This document shows, one piece after another, positions 22,001 through 29,967 of a stretch of 64,000 nucleotides of DNA. A program made the position numbers and the translations under genes. The notes below the pieces were generated by a model. The model worked only from the letters and a program-made list of their open reading frames with translations. It did no database searches and was not told the DNA's origin. Position 1 is the stretch's first letter. Each line of letters opens with the position of its first letter. Origin of the DNA: Picochlorum sp. 'celeri' (taxonomy: Eukaryota > Chlorophyta > Trebouxiophyceae); the NCBI GenBank assembly GCA_010909725.1, contig JAACMV010000002.1:372001-436000 (forward strand), given 5' to 3'.

Positions 22001-22274
22001 CCTCGGCAACCTCCCTCTTATTCAACTTGGCTGCACAATATGCCTTGAGTGTCAACACCAACTGACTCTTTGGATACTTCCTGAGCAATGCCTCGGCCAA
22101 TTTAGCTCCACTCTGCAACAGAATTAGGGCATTAAAAATCAGATGGAATGCTCAGAAATGCAGGCAGGCAATGGTCGAGCCGCGTATTTCCTTGAATTCA
22201 CGTACTTTGTAGTTCTGGGTCTCGATTGCCCCATATATAGGCCCTAATTTCCTCTCTAATGCTTCTGAATACAT
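19062..22274 (-). CDS. NAA25: NatB N-terminal acetyltransferase auxiliary subunit NAA25 (MDM20)
   Basis: Exon 1 at 22206-22274 and exon 2 at 19062-22112 are separated by a 93-nt intron (GTACGT...TTGCAG), giving 1039 residues. The N-terminus reads LERKLGPIYGAIETQNYK and continues into TPR-like helical pairs (AEALLRKYPKSQLVLTLKAYCAAKLN, RPNDPGIRVGLFGCYVRN), as in NAA25. The middle contains EDPQNWLCWHLFI and further helical repeats; length is close to that of plant and animal NAA25. The protein anchors the catalytic NAA20 to the ribosome for acetylation of Met-Asp/Glu/Asn/Gln N-termini in the cytosol. Confidence 0.82.
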
Positions 22275-22678
22275 TATAAATGAAATAAAATCGGTTCTAG
22301 TGATGAAATGCCGTCTGCTGTGACGACTACCTCAGCAAAACACTCATGCAGTGTACAATTTCGAGCGATCCATCCGCAATACAGCACAGCAATGGATAAC
22401 CGATATTTCCAAATAATCTATAGCAATATTTCAGTAGTCTATGACCATATGCATGGGTATTTGGCTGCGAAGATTGGGTGCCTTCATAAAATGGATGGTA
22501 TGCTCGGTCAAACGATGGTTTTCATGGGACATGTCCACCATGCGTACTGTACAGTATGTAGACTGATGCATTTTGAATTTGGATCTAGCATCAGGATCCT
22601 TCCCAACCGAACGATTGCCATTAATTTTTTTTAATATTTTTTACATTAATTTCGGAACAAAACAGCAGAGAACCCAAA
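22275..22678. promoter_or_regulatory. Divergent intergenic region
   Basis: About 400 bp lies between NAA25 (leftward) and the PLAC8 gene (rightward). A T/A-rich run at 22623-22645 precedes the PLAC8 ATG. No gene is seen. Confidence 0.35.
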
Positions 22679-23065
22679 ATGTCTCTTGAATGGGAGGTTG
22701 GTATCTGGAACCCTTGCGCAGATATCGGAAACTGTCTTTGGGGTTGGATCGTTCCCTGCTGGCTTCATGGCAGTACTGTTGTGAAACTTGATAAAGCTCA
22801 GGGGAAGATCGATGATGGTTGTACGAAACCCTGTCTTATATTCTGGTTGCTGCACCTGTGTTGCCTGCAAGGTTGTGTTGGGTGTTCTTCTCGTCGTCAG
22901 CTCAGAGATCGTTTCAATTTGGAAGGAAACGACGTGAATGCGTGCTTTTCATATACAATCTGCTCGTGTTTGTCGGTGATTCAGGATGCAAACGAATTCC
23001 GCGCCCAAACGGATGCAGCTCTGAACAAGCCAACCCAGGCGCCTGCTCAGCAAGAGATGAAATAA
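22679..23065 (+). CDS. PLAC8-family Cys-rich protein
   Basis: A single exon of 128 residues from the ATG at 22679. The PLAC8 (PF04749) pattern is visible: WEVGIWNPCADIGNCLWG at the start, a hydrophobic Cys-rich middle (LCCLQGCVGC), the R..LRDRFNLEGNDVN segment, and the C-terminal Cys-x-Cys...QDANEF block. Relatives include plant cadmium-resistance/FW2.2-like proteins, which associate with the plasma membrane and affect metal transport or cell size. Which role applies here cannot be told. Confidence 0.8.
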   Translation: MSLEWEVGIWNPCADIGNCLWGWIVPCWLHGSTVVKLDKAQGKIDDGCTKPCLIFWLLHLCCLQGCVGCSSRRQLRDRFNLEGNDVNACFSYTICSCLSVIQDANEFRAQTDAALNKPTQAPAQQEMK

Positions 23066-23298
23066 ATGCGCTCGATGCCTCTCATCGAGCCAGATAATAA
23101 AAAAAGATACAATAAAGTTTTGATCTTTGGTTGCATATAATACTGCAGAGCACTATTGTATGCATCTTCTGTAACAACTCATTTTGAGCACTGTCTTTAC
23201 TACGATAGTCGAAACCGTGTTTGCTCCTTGGAGTGTCGGAACACGCCCCCATACAGGTATAGACAAACTGTTTTAAAAAGCCTTTGATATCGATAGAA

Positions 23299-23700
23299 AT
23301 GAAGGTCTGCAGTGCTCTTGTATTGCTGCTTCTCGTCGCAGCACAAGCAAGGCAGCACAAGAGAGATTTACGACAGACTCAGGGGTGCGAAAACTGTCCA
23401 CCGGGGACGGAATGTATATATGAAATGTGCTATACAGTTGTAGCCAGTCCACCTGGGTTGGAGAGTGCGTGTAATGAGGCAGTGTGTAAAGTTGAATCTG
23501 GAGGGACCTGTGTTGAGGACAAGTGTGTTGTACCTGTTAGCATTGCAAGCACGGATACAAATAGTACGCAAACAACAGATGATGATGATAATGATGATGA
23601 TTCAGTGAATGAAAAAGTATCTGCATCCTCGGCTGTGACACGTTCAATATTGTTGTCTGCTACCATGGCACTCATTGGGTGCCTTGCTCTTGTTCTGTAA
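23299..23700 (+). CDS. Small secreted, probably GPI-anchored Cys-rich protein
   Basis: The ATG at 23299 gives 133 residues. A signal peptide (KVCSALVLLLLVAAQA) is followed by two Cys clusters (CENCPPGTEC...C and CNEAVC...CVEDKC), a Thr/Ser/Asp stretch with an acidic run DDDDNDDDS, and a C-terminal hydrophobic tail of about 18 residues (SILLSATMALIGCLALVL) with no charges after it, as in GPI-attachment signals. It is likely a cell-surface protein of unknown function. Its last 29 bp overlap the coding end of the convergent MT-A70 gene. Confidence 0.7.
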   Translation: MKVCSALVLLLLVAAQARQHKRDLRQTQGCENCPPGTECIYEMCYTVVASPPGLESACNEAVCKVESGGTCVEDKCVVPVSIASTDTNSTQTTDDDDNDDDSVNEKVSASSAVTRSILLSATMALIGCLALVL

Positions 23701-24904
23701 CAACAGCCCATCCTGGTCTATCGTTCTCTTCTACAGTTCCCCACAGCTCCACCAGCTTTCCTTTACTCTGCGGCAGCAGAATTTCTATATATGAATACGT
23801 CTCTAAAGGACACATGTCACCATCCTTTTGATAATCGAAAATAACATCAGGGCTCCTTTGATGCCTCAACTCTATATTCTGTATCCTATCAATTGCTCTA
23901 AACATGTACAGCGTGAGATGAGATCTTCTCACATATTCAGAATCTTCTTTTGCGATTGTATTATTTGGTTCCATCCATACCCAGGTCAAATTCTCAATGT
24001 AGGCATACCCATGTGTCTGCATCAACTTGCATACAGGATGTACAAGTTCTTTTGGGGTCCATACGAAAATGAATCCATACGGCACAAGAGATTTGAACGA
24101 TACAGAAGAGATTCTTTTCATCGCGTCGTCATGCGTGTACCCTCTATACCACGTTGAATTGACCAACACAGCCTCTGCCACCGATTCAGGCAGCATGGAT
24201 GCAGACAGCATCTTCATATCTGGAACCTTGATACAACCCGCCGTCCTTTCCTGTTTTGGAGGCGTATATGGAGCTATAACACGTCCCCAAGACAATGGAA
24301 TAGGAGGAGGTGGAATCCGAATGAACTGAATAGCATTGGGATCTGCAACTTTGATCCTTCTCCTCACGAGTGCTTGTGTCGACGGATTATACGCCGTCAC
24401 CACCCTGTGCCGTACTTTGGACAACAGTTTCTGTCGAGCTGGTTTCTTCCCTCTCGATCGACTCCCCTTCTTCTTATACTCTGCTTCCTCCCAGTCATCG
24501 TCATCCGACCAAAAGGACCGAAGCATATCCTCATCATCAGAGATGATGTCATCTTCCCCATACCTTTCATGCGTCAACTCCAGAACATCATCGATCCCTG
24601 CTAGCATGGCGTTATTCTGCAGAGCAGTTTTCACATTGAACATACTCGTCTGCTTGAACACCTGAAGCAACTGATCATCAGTAAGCTGATGATCTCCATC
24701 CTTGTTTGTCTCTCCATTCTCCTCCAGCTCTTTCGACTTTTCCTCCCGTCTCTGAATCTCTTCCAACTCTTGGAATTTAGACATGATCATTTCGGGAGTC
24801 TCATCGTCCTCGACATACCCAACATAGTGAACAGCAGAGGGAACTGTGGTTGTCCCATAGCGAGAATTGGTTCGACGCCTCGGCCGCCGCTCTTCTTTCG
24901 ACAT
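23672..24904 (-). CDS. MT-A70-family (METTL14/MTA9-like) methyltransferase homologue lacking DPPW
   Basis: The ATG at 24904 gives 410 residues. The N-terminal 180 residues are charged and disordered with an acidic block (SDDDDWEE). The C-terminal domain follows MT-A70: PYGFIFVWTPKELVHPVCKLMQTHGY at 275-300, a W-x-W segment, RRSHLTLYMFR (counterpart of the 'h..e.ll.g.kg' strand), SPDVIFD, a Y-x-IEILLP strand and KLVELWG...RPGW at the end. Where active enzymes have DPPW (METTL14 has EPPL) this protein reads NSTW (249-252), so it is probably a non-catalytic partner in an RNA or DNA adenine-methyltransferase complex. Confidence 0.8.
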   Translation of the reverse strand: MSKEERRPRRRTNSRYGTTTVPSAVHYVGYVEDDETPEMIMSKFQELEEIQRREEKSKELEENGETNKDGDHQLTDDQLLQVFKQTSMFNVKTALQNNAMLAGIDDVLELTHERYGEDDIISDDEDMLRSFWSDDDDWEEAEYKKKGSRSRGKKPARQKLLSKVRHRVVTAYNPSTQALVRRRIKVADPNAIQFIRIPPPPIPLSWGRVIAPYTPPKQERTAGCIKVPDMKMLSASMLPESVAEAVLVNSTWYRGYTHDDAMKRISSVSFKSLVPYGFIFVWTPKELVHPVCKLMQTHGYAYIENLTWVWMEPNNTIAKEDSEYVRRSHLTLYMFRAIDRIQNIELRHQRSPDVIFDYQKDGDMCPLETYSYIEILLPQSKGKLVELWGTVEENDRPGWAVVTEQEQGTQ

Positions 24905-25148
24905 TTTATATAAAATCGTATATAAAGGACTATTTGAGATGAAATCTATCAACTAGGGAGCGTATAAGCGCGGAAGTGAGGAATCTCAATTCAAAATATA
25001 GGTACGCTTGAAAACCTTATAGCAGCGAATAAAGCACCTCATTAAAGCTTTATTGACATACTATAAGCATTATAGAGCTGCAATTCCTTCCTATGAACAC
25101 GATCGCCCTGCCAGGATGATTTTTTGTGTTTTTTATACGGAATTCTGA

Positions 25149-26048
25149 ATGGACTTTGCATTCATTCTCTCAAGGAAGCAGATACTGTTTCCCTCCTCCA
25201 AAAGCAAACAATATCTTCTTTTTATATTCAGTACAAGGATGCGGCATGGGCCTCTTCTGAAGCAAATTCAAAGACTTTGGGTTTCGAAAAGAGGGACTGG
25301 TTCCAGTGGAAACAACAGCGCCATCTCGATAGTACCAGGCTGTGCTGCACGCATGAGTACGAATTATGACCGTGAGCATGGTGGAGTGTCGGAGATTCGG
25401 CATCAGAAGCGACTGTTGCGACGAGAGGTGAAGAAAGTCTTGGCACAGTTGACTGACCAGGAGATGGAAGAGCAAAGCATGCGGGTAGCATCTCGTGTGG
25501 TTGATGAACTGCGTATGATCGATTCGATAGAGTCCATGACTCTCTTCATATCGTGTCCAAAGTTGAAGGAGGTTGATACGTCTTTGATACTGAGGAGGGC
25601 TTTGGAGAGCTCATCGGCAGAGAAAAAAGTGTATTTGCCACGAGTGTTGGATTCGGATTCCAATATGCATTTCCTGCGAACTCGGGAGGGTGATACGTAC
25701 GATGTTGTTCCACCTTTTGGTATTCAAGAACCTACGCTGTATGCGCCTGATGGGTCGAAGAGGGAAGATATTGTAGAGTCAGACACACCCTTGGATGTCA
25801 TCTTCATGCCAGGGCTGGCATTCAGCCCACGGGGTGAACGGCTTGGGCGTGGTGGTGGATACTATGATAGCTTTATAGAAAAATATATGATTCATGCGAA
25901 GGAAAAGGGCTGGGATACAAAGCCTACGTTGGTAGGGTTGGCATTTGATGAGCAGATTGTGCAAGACCCTATTCCGACAGACAGCCATGATCAATTGGTG
26001 GATCTAATCATCACGCCAAGCTGCGTGTACAAGTGCTCCCATTCATAA
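25149..26048 (+). CDS. MTHFS: 5-formyltetrahydrofolate cyclo-ligase
   Basis: A single exon of 299 residues from the ATG at 25149; in-frame ATGs at 25239 and 25353 could serve as shorter starts. The first 70 residues are basic and Ser-rich, consistent with a mitochondrial or plastid leader. The catalytic domain begins with RHQKRLLRREVKKVL and contains the conserved MPGLAFSPRGERLGRGGGYYD nucleotide-binding block (only its core is needed for identification: RGERLGRGGGYYD), then the Gly-rich and terminal LIITP segment. It converts 5-formyl-THF to 5,10-methenyl-THF with ATP. It is divergent from the MT-A70 gene and convergent with ATP23, 65 bp away. Confidence 0.92.
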   Translation: MDFAFILSRKQILFPSSKSKQYLLFIFSTRMRHGPLLKQIQRLWVSKRGTGSSGNNSAISIVPGCAARMSTNYDREHGGVSEIRHQKRLLRREVKKVLAQLTDQEMEEQSMRVASRVVDELRMIDSIESMTLFISCPKLKEVDTSLILRRALESSSAEKKVYLPRVLDSDSNMHFLRTREGDTYDVVPPFGIQEPTLYAPDGSKREDIVESDTPLDVIFMPGLAFSPRGERLGRGGGYYDSFIEKYMIHAKEKGWDTKPTLVGLAFDEQIVQDPIPTDSHDQLVDLIITPSCVYKCSHS

Positions 26049-26113
26049 ATATACAATACTAGTATGACCCTGTGAACAGACAAATTGAGTACTGGTGCTG
26101 CTGCTGAATACAT

Positions 26114-26707
26114 CTATGGTCTCCTATCAAACGGCGCAGTGTCCTCAAAGCACACTGCAAACGCCTCCTCAACTGCCTGTTCAGCCTGTCCAGGCTTTTG
26201 GCAATATGGATTCATTTTGACCGAAAGCAACGCACGCCTCTTCACACATGTTTGATGCTGCCTTCCTACTTTAAAATGCCCTCGAAGCATTTCCATCTTG
26301 TAATTGCAATCTCCAGACAGGGATGCAGCTCGAATCTCACTGCATGCATGATGTGCACAGTTGCACCAATCCAAATCCTTGGCCCGACAATGATCATACG
26401 CATGAATGAGTTCATGTGTCAACGCATGCGTTACTTCTTCCTGTGACCCGAGGTGATTATGGCAGAGGATCACTCCATCAGGAGCGCGGAATCCACCACC
26501 CACCTCGGCATTGCACTGCTGTACTTTGATAAAATCCTCCTCAATCGTGCATCCTGCCTCTGCTATTTTATCAAGCATGAATTTCACCATTGGTTCCCTT
26601 CGTTTAGCATAATCTACCATTCTCTGGCAGTCTTCAAAGGGCATACCAAACCATTTGGGAGGTTCCGACTCCACAGGCTCGGCAGAACTGGTCTGTTTGG
26701 TTTGCAT
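26114..26707 (-). CDS. ATP23: ATP23-like mitochondrial inner-membrane metalloprotease
   Basis: A single exon of 197 residues. The zinc-protease motif HELIH is at 98-102, within THELIHAYDHCR as in the ATP23 (peptidase M76) family. The typical Cys-rich surroundings follow: LDWCNCAHHACSEIRA, SGDCNYKMEM, then CVKRRALLSV and the terminal NPYC...AVEEAF. In yeast the intermembrane-space enzyme processes Atp6 and helps assemble the ATP synthase F0 part. Length matches plant and fungal members; import there relies on disulphide bonds rather than a cleaved leader, which fits the absence of one here. Confidence 0.92.
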   Translation of the reverse strand: MQTKQTSSAEPVESEPPKWFGMPFEDCQRMVDYAKRREPMVKFMLDKIAEAGCTIEEDFIKVQQCNAEVGGGFRAPDGVILCHNHLGSQEEVTHALTHELIHAYDHCRAKDLDWCNCAHHACSEIRAASLSGDCNYKMEMLRGHFKVGRQHQTCVKRRALLSVKMNPYCQKPGQAEQAVEEAFAVCFEDTAPFDRRP

Positions 26708-26933
26708 CGAGAAACGGTGTTGCAGCTATACTATATCCATTCTGTGCTCATTCGTTTTACATAATATGTCTCTCCGAGCAAATTTCAATTTGCGATAACT
26801 CCTTCCCTAGGCCTAGGGCGAGTCTGCCCTCAGAAACCCCACCAATCGCTCTATTTTCATCTCCTCTTCCATTTGGTGCCACGCCGAGCCCAATGGCGTC
26901 GTGGATGGGGCAATGGCCATGGTCGGTCATCCT

Positions 26934-27517
26934 TAGGCTTGGGTAGGGTAAGTAACCCTGTCGACCTGATAGGCCCTATCATAGGGTGTGATAGGGTGGA
27001 AATTTTTGGCAAATAGGGTACCAACTACAAGGGTTCTATCAAAGTATGTCTTTGATGGGAAGCACTGATTGGGTGGTGCAGGGGGAAAGTCAAAGGAGGA
27101 AGACTTCTTAAACGGGCCGAAACAGCTTCCTTACGTTTATGAATGAATACAAAGGCCTAAATAGAAGCCTGGACGTATTGTCACCAAAGGTCAGTCATGT
27201 CTTAGCTTAGCAGTCTGAAAATGACATTTCTTCTTCAATCCCACAACCTTTGTGAGAAAGAGGCCTTTCCTATGAGTTAGGGTCACTCAAATATCATGGC
27301 AACGTATATATAGACCATTTACAAGACTTGCATTGAGTTGAATCACAAAGACATTCATGGAAATGGCGTATAGGCCAACGATAGGGTGCAGACCCTATCA
27401 ACTTCGTGGCCTATTTTGCCATCAAAGGGAGTCTTTGATCGGTCATTATGGTCTGAAACACCCTATCGATCGATAGGGTGATTTTTCAGATCGCCCTAGG
27501 GCGCCCTAGGGCGCCTA
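26934..27517. mobile_element. Decayed non-autonomous hAT-like element (palindrome-rich)
   Basis: The left end TAGGCTTGGGT (26934-26944) is identical to the left terminus of the well-preserved element at 51602. The same order of parts follows: palindromic repeats (here GATAGGGT-type words), a middle without coding capacity, a segment beginning CCATCAAAGG (27419) with CTTTGA about 8 bp on and CGGTCATTATG after that, then another palindrome. A mirror CATCAAAG-type segment lies in inverted orientation near 27036-27058. The right end is uncertain: CCTAGGGCG words replace the expected CCCAACCCTA, and I find no clear target duplication. A larger element from 26808 is an alternative. Confidence 0.5.
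27459..27480. repeat. Perfect 22-bp palindrome
   Basis: The core is CCCTATCGATCGATAGGG with CA before and TG after; the two arms are exact reverse complements with no spacer. The same half-word CCCTATC/GATAGGG recurs several times in the preceding 500 bp. Confidence 0.95.
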
Positions 27518-27657
27518 TATCGTTCCTTAAACTCCTGCCAGAGTCTGTGAACAAGGACGGCGAGAGTGATGATGCCAATGACAATGCAAACAATTGATTA
27601 CAGTTCATAATATCTACATTGAGGGCTAAAAAAATTAAAATAAAGTACTCAGTAAAA

Positions 27658-29190
27658 TTAAAACGTGCTAGAAGGTCTTGAAGAAGAAGATGTATGCCTT
27701 CTTCTCTGTTCTCTAGCATCCCTTTTTCTCTGCCGCACCATTGCCAACTTGTGAGCTGCCTCTTCAGCTCTGCTGAAATCCCACGTTAACACAGTCCCGT
27801 CTTCAAAACCAGCAGCGATTCTGGCTTCAGCAATATCAACGCAATGCGCTCCAATCCCGCTCCCATGCCGCAAGACTCGTGACATGCCTTTCTTTGAACC
27901 TGAGCCCCTCACCATGTCCTCCATATTGAGTAAAATTACTTCACCAGTGTTCATTGAAGATGCTATCCACGGGTATTCAAACGAAATTCCCGTCACAGAT
28001 GTACGATTCAAGGTGTTCCTTCCACCCTTTCCTGAACCAGCAAGTACCGAGCAGTCGAATCGAGGTACACTTCTCTGATGGCGACACCTCATGTCTAGAC
28101 TGTAGATGTAGCCATCGCCAGACCCATAATACACCGAATGACCGTCCTCTGAATTGACCAATGACGTCACAGGAGCCGTTTCATTCGCCGCATCATGTTT
28201 CATACTTCCAATAACACGTGCTTCCCCTTTGCCCAGATCAACCTGGTGAACATTGAAACCAGAAGCCACATGCAACCTGTTGTGATTCCGTGTTCTCTTC
28301 ATATCCAACACCCAATCATCAAAATGAAGTATTTGAACACAGTGGATATCATGAAGATCACGCTTTGACCACACTCGAACACTATAGTCCCAAGACCCTG
28401 AAAAAATGGCTGCATCAGTCAAAGCCAGACAGGACACAGGTCCAGAGTGCCCACTCACCAACACCTCACGATCATCGTTTGTAGCAATATCAAAGGGGAA
28501 GTCGGAGTTCAGGCTCTGACGACTATGAGGCTTCGACTCTGAAAATACATTGCAGATCTGTCCATCAATATCCCGCATCATCATGGCACCCCAATCATCC
28601 CGCACAAGTCGCTGCCTCTCATCACCCCTCATTCGGAGAGGAGAAGCAGCATGATCACCCCTTTTCTTCCTCCACACCCGAACCCTATGGTCAGTTGAGC
28701 CAGTCACAAGAACGTCATCATCTAATGCAATACTTCGTACAGTACCACCATGGCTCCCACTCACTCCACAATATGAAAAATACTGCGCATCCCAGCAAAT
28801 CATTCTCCTATCGACACTCCCAGTCAGCAGCTTGTCATACCCTGGGCATAATTTTACAGCCTTCACCCCCGACGAATGCCCATATAATGTACACCTCTCT
28901 GGTCTGTAATAGAAACCCATCATCTGCCTATACTTGTAGTCGAACAATCCCCTCCAAAAAGCTCCCTCCCCAATCTTCCTCTTGGTGTCACCTTGGTGCA
29001 CAGCACACAGGCTCCTCTCTGTTGGCATCTTCCACAACGACGCATAGTGTTTCTTCCAGTCACAGCACGTCGATAGTGTCTCCCTCCACTCCTTACACAC
29101 TGCCCGAGCAACGTATGAATCCCTTGCATTCAAATGACAAAACACTTCAGCCCCAAGAATGTGCACTGGGATCACATTATGCAAAGACAC
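27658..29190 (-). CDS. F-box/WD40 repeat protein (start unresolved)
   Basis: An open frame of 510 codons. Near its beginning is an F-box-like stretch (IPVHILGAEVFCHL...ARAVCKEWRETL), followed by at least seven WD40 units: LYGHSSGVKAVKL, ICWDAQ, GTVRSIALDDDVLVTGSTDHRVRVWRK, SGHSGPVSCLAL...GSWDYSVRVWSK, and a final AGFEDGTVLTWDFS. The C-terminus is basic. F-box/WD40 proteins recruit substrates to SCF ubiquitin ligases. No in-frame ATG precedes the F-box between the upstream stop near 29265 and the first GTG, so either translation starts at a non-ATG codon or a short 5' exon is missed. Confidence 0.75.
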   Translation of the reverse strand: MSLHNVIPVHILGAEVFCHLNARDSYVARAVCKEWRETLSTCCDWKKHYASLWKMPTERSLCAVHQGDTKRKIGEGAFWRGLFDYKYRQMMGFYYRPERCTLYGHSSGVKAVKLCPGYDKLLTGSVDRRMICWDAQYFSYCGVSGSHGGTVRSIALDDDVLVTGSTDHRVRVWRKKRGDHAASPLRMRGDERQRLVRDDWGAMMMRDIDGQICNVFSESKPHSRQSLNSDFPFDIATNDDREVLVSGHSGPVSCLALTDAAIFSGSWDYSVRVWSKRDLHDIHCVQILHFDDWVLDMKRTRNHNRLHVASGFNVHQVDLGKGEARVIGSMKHDAANETAPVTSLVNSEDGHSVYYGSGDGYIYSLDMRCRHQRSVPRFDCSVLAGSGKGGRNTLNRTSVTGISFEYPWIASSMNTGEVILLNMEDMVRGSGSKKGMSRVLRHGSGIGAHCVDIAEARIAAGFEDGTVLTWDFSRAEEAAHKLAMVRQRKRDAREQRRRHTSSSSRPSSTF

Positions 29191-29967
29191 TGCATTTTCT
29201 CCTCCCTTGTGGATTCTTTTACTATAATTGTTTAGATTAGAATTATCATCTATCGTGATCGACTAGATATACGAGTCCAAGAAGTGTTGGGGTCTTCCGC
29301 GACGAAAGAGAGTTTGAACCTGGTATCAACCTGGAGCACATTGCCACTCTATGTGCTTCTATGCATCTGTGATGGTGTAATTAAAAATATAGTAGTGTTT
29401 GATGAAGAAATAGGCTTCGCGACCCATCATACAAGGCTGTGGACCCACCTGGTACGAAGACAAGACACCATGTTTGTAGGAGGCTCACCGATCGGTGAAA
29501 TTTTCGCATGAAGGGGCCTTGTGTGTTCACCCCACTTCTGGTCCAGAAGTTCTGGATGGATCCACCGGGGCCGGACAGCAGGCCACAGTACTCTGTGTGT
29601 GTGTAACAGCACAGATGATGCCTCAAGGGACTCTCTAATTAAGGAATCAGGCTACTAAGAAGATTACACAATATAACCATGAACCACGTAGTGCAGTCTC
29701 TACTACGGTGTGGACCGTCAGTCAACCGGACTTCAACATCAGTCTCAGGACGCTCAGCACGCGTACGGGAGGATTACACTACGCGTACAGGAGCATTACA
29801 CTACGCGTACAGGAGCATTACACTATGCCCGCGAGATCCAAACATTCGGTCGTCTCTTTCTGTTGAAGTTGTGCGTTCCTTCGTACAAAGATTACATATT
29901 TTGGAGTTTGGCATTTGCCAAACGGGTCAAACTTGTAATAATTAATAATTTCATATCAATTCAGAAA
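29191..29967. promoter_or_regulatory. Divergent intergenic region with 22-bp tandem repeat
   Basis: About 780 bp lies between the F-box/WD40 gene (leftward) and the giant surface-protein gene (rightward). No gene is recognised. Three tandem copies of a 22-bp unit lie at 29768-29829. Confidence 0.4.
29768..29829 (+). repeat. 22-bp tandem repeat (about 3 copies) containing ACGCGT
   Basis: The unit is GGAGCATTACACTACGCGTA plus CA. Copies start at 29768, 29790 and 29812; the first has one change and the third is partial and lacks the ACGCGT. ACGCGT is also found just upstream. It sits about 140 bp before the ATG of the giant gene, so it may be a promoter element array. Confidence 0.8.

Larger units (their letters stand above)
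26708..27657. other. Gene-free stretch of palindromes and direct repeats
   Basis: No coding region is found in 950 bp. GATAGGGT/ACCCTATC words occur repeatedly on both strands at 26968-27000, 27379-27400 and 27459-27480, and CCTAGGGCG/CGCCCTAGG words at both ends (26802-26821, 27491-27513). Most of it is best read as a decayed transposable element, described separately. Confidence 0.6.
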
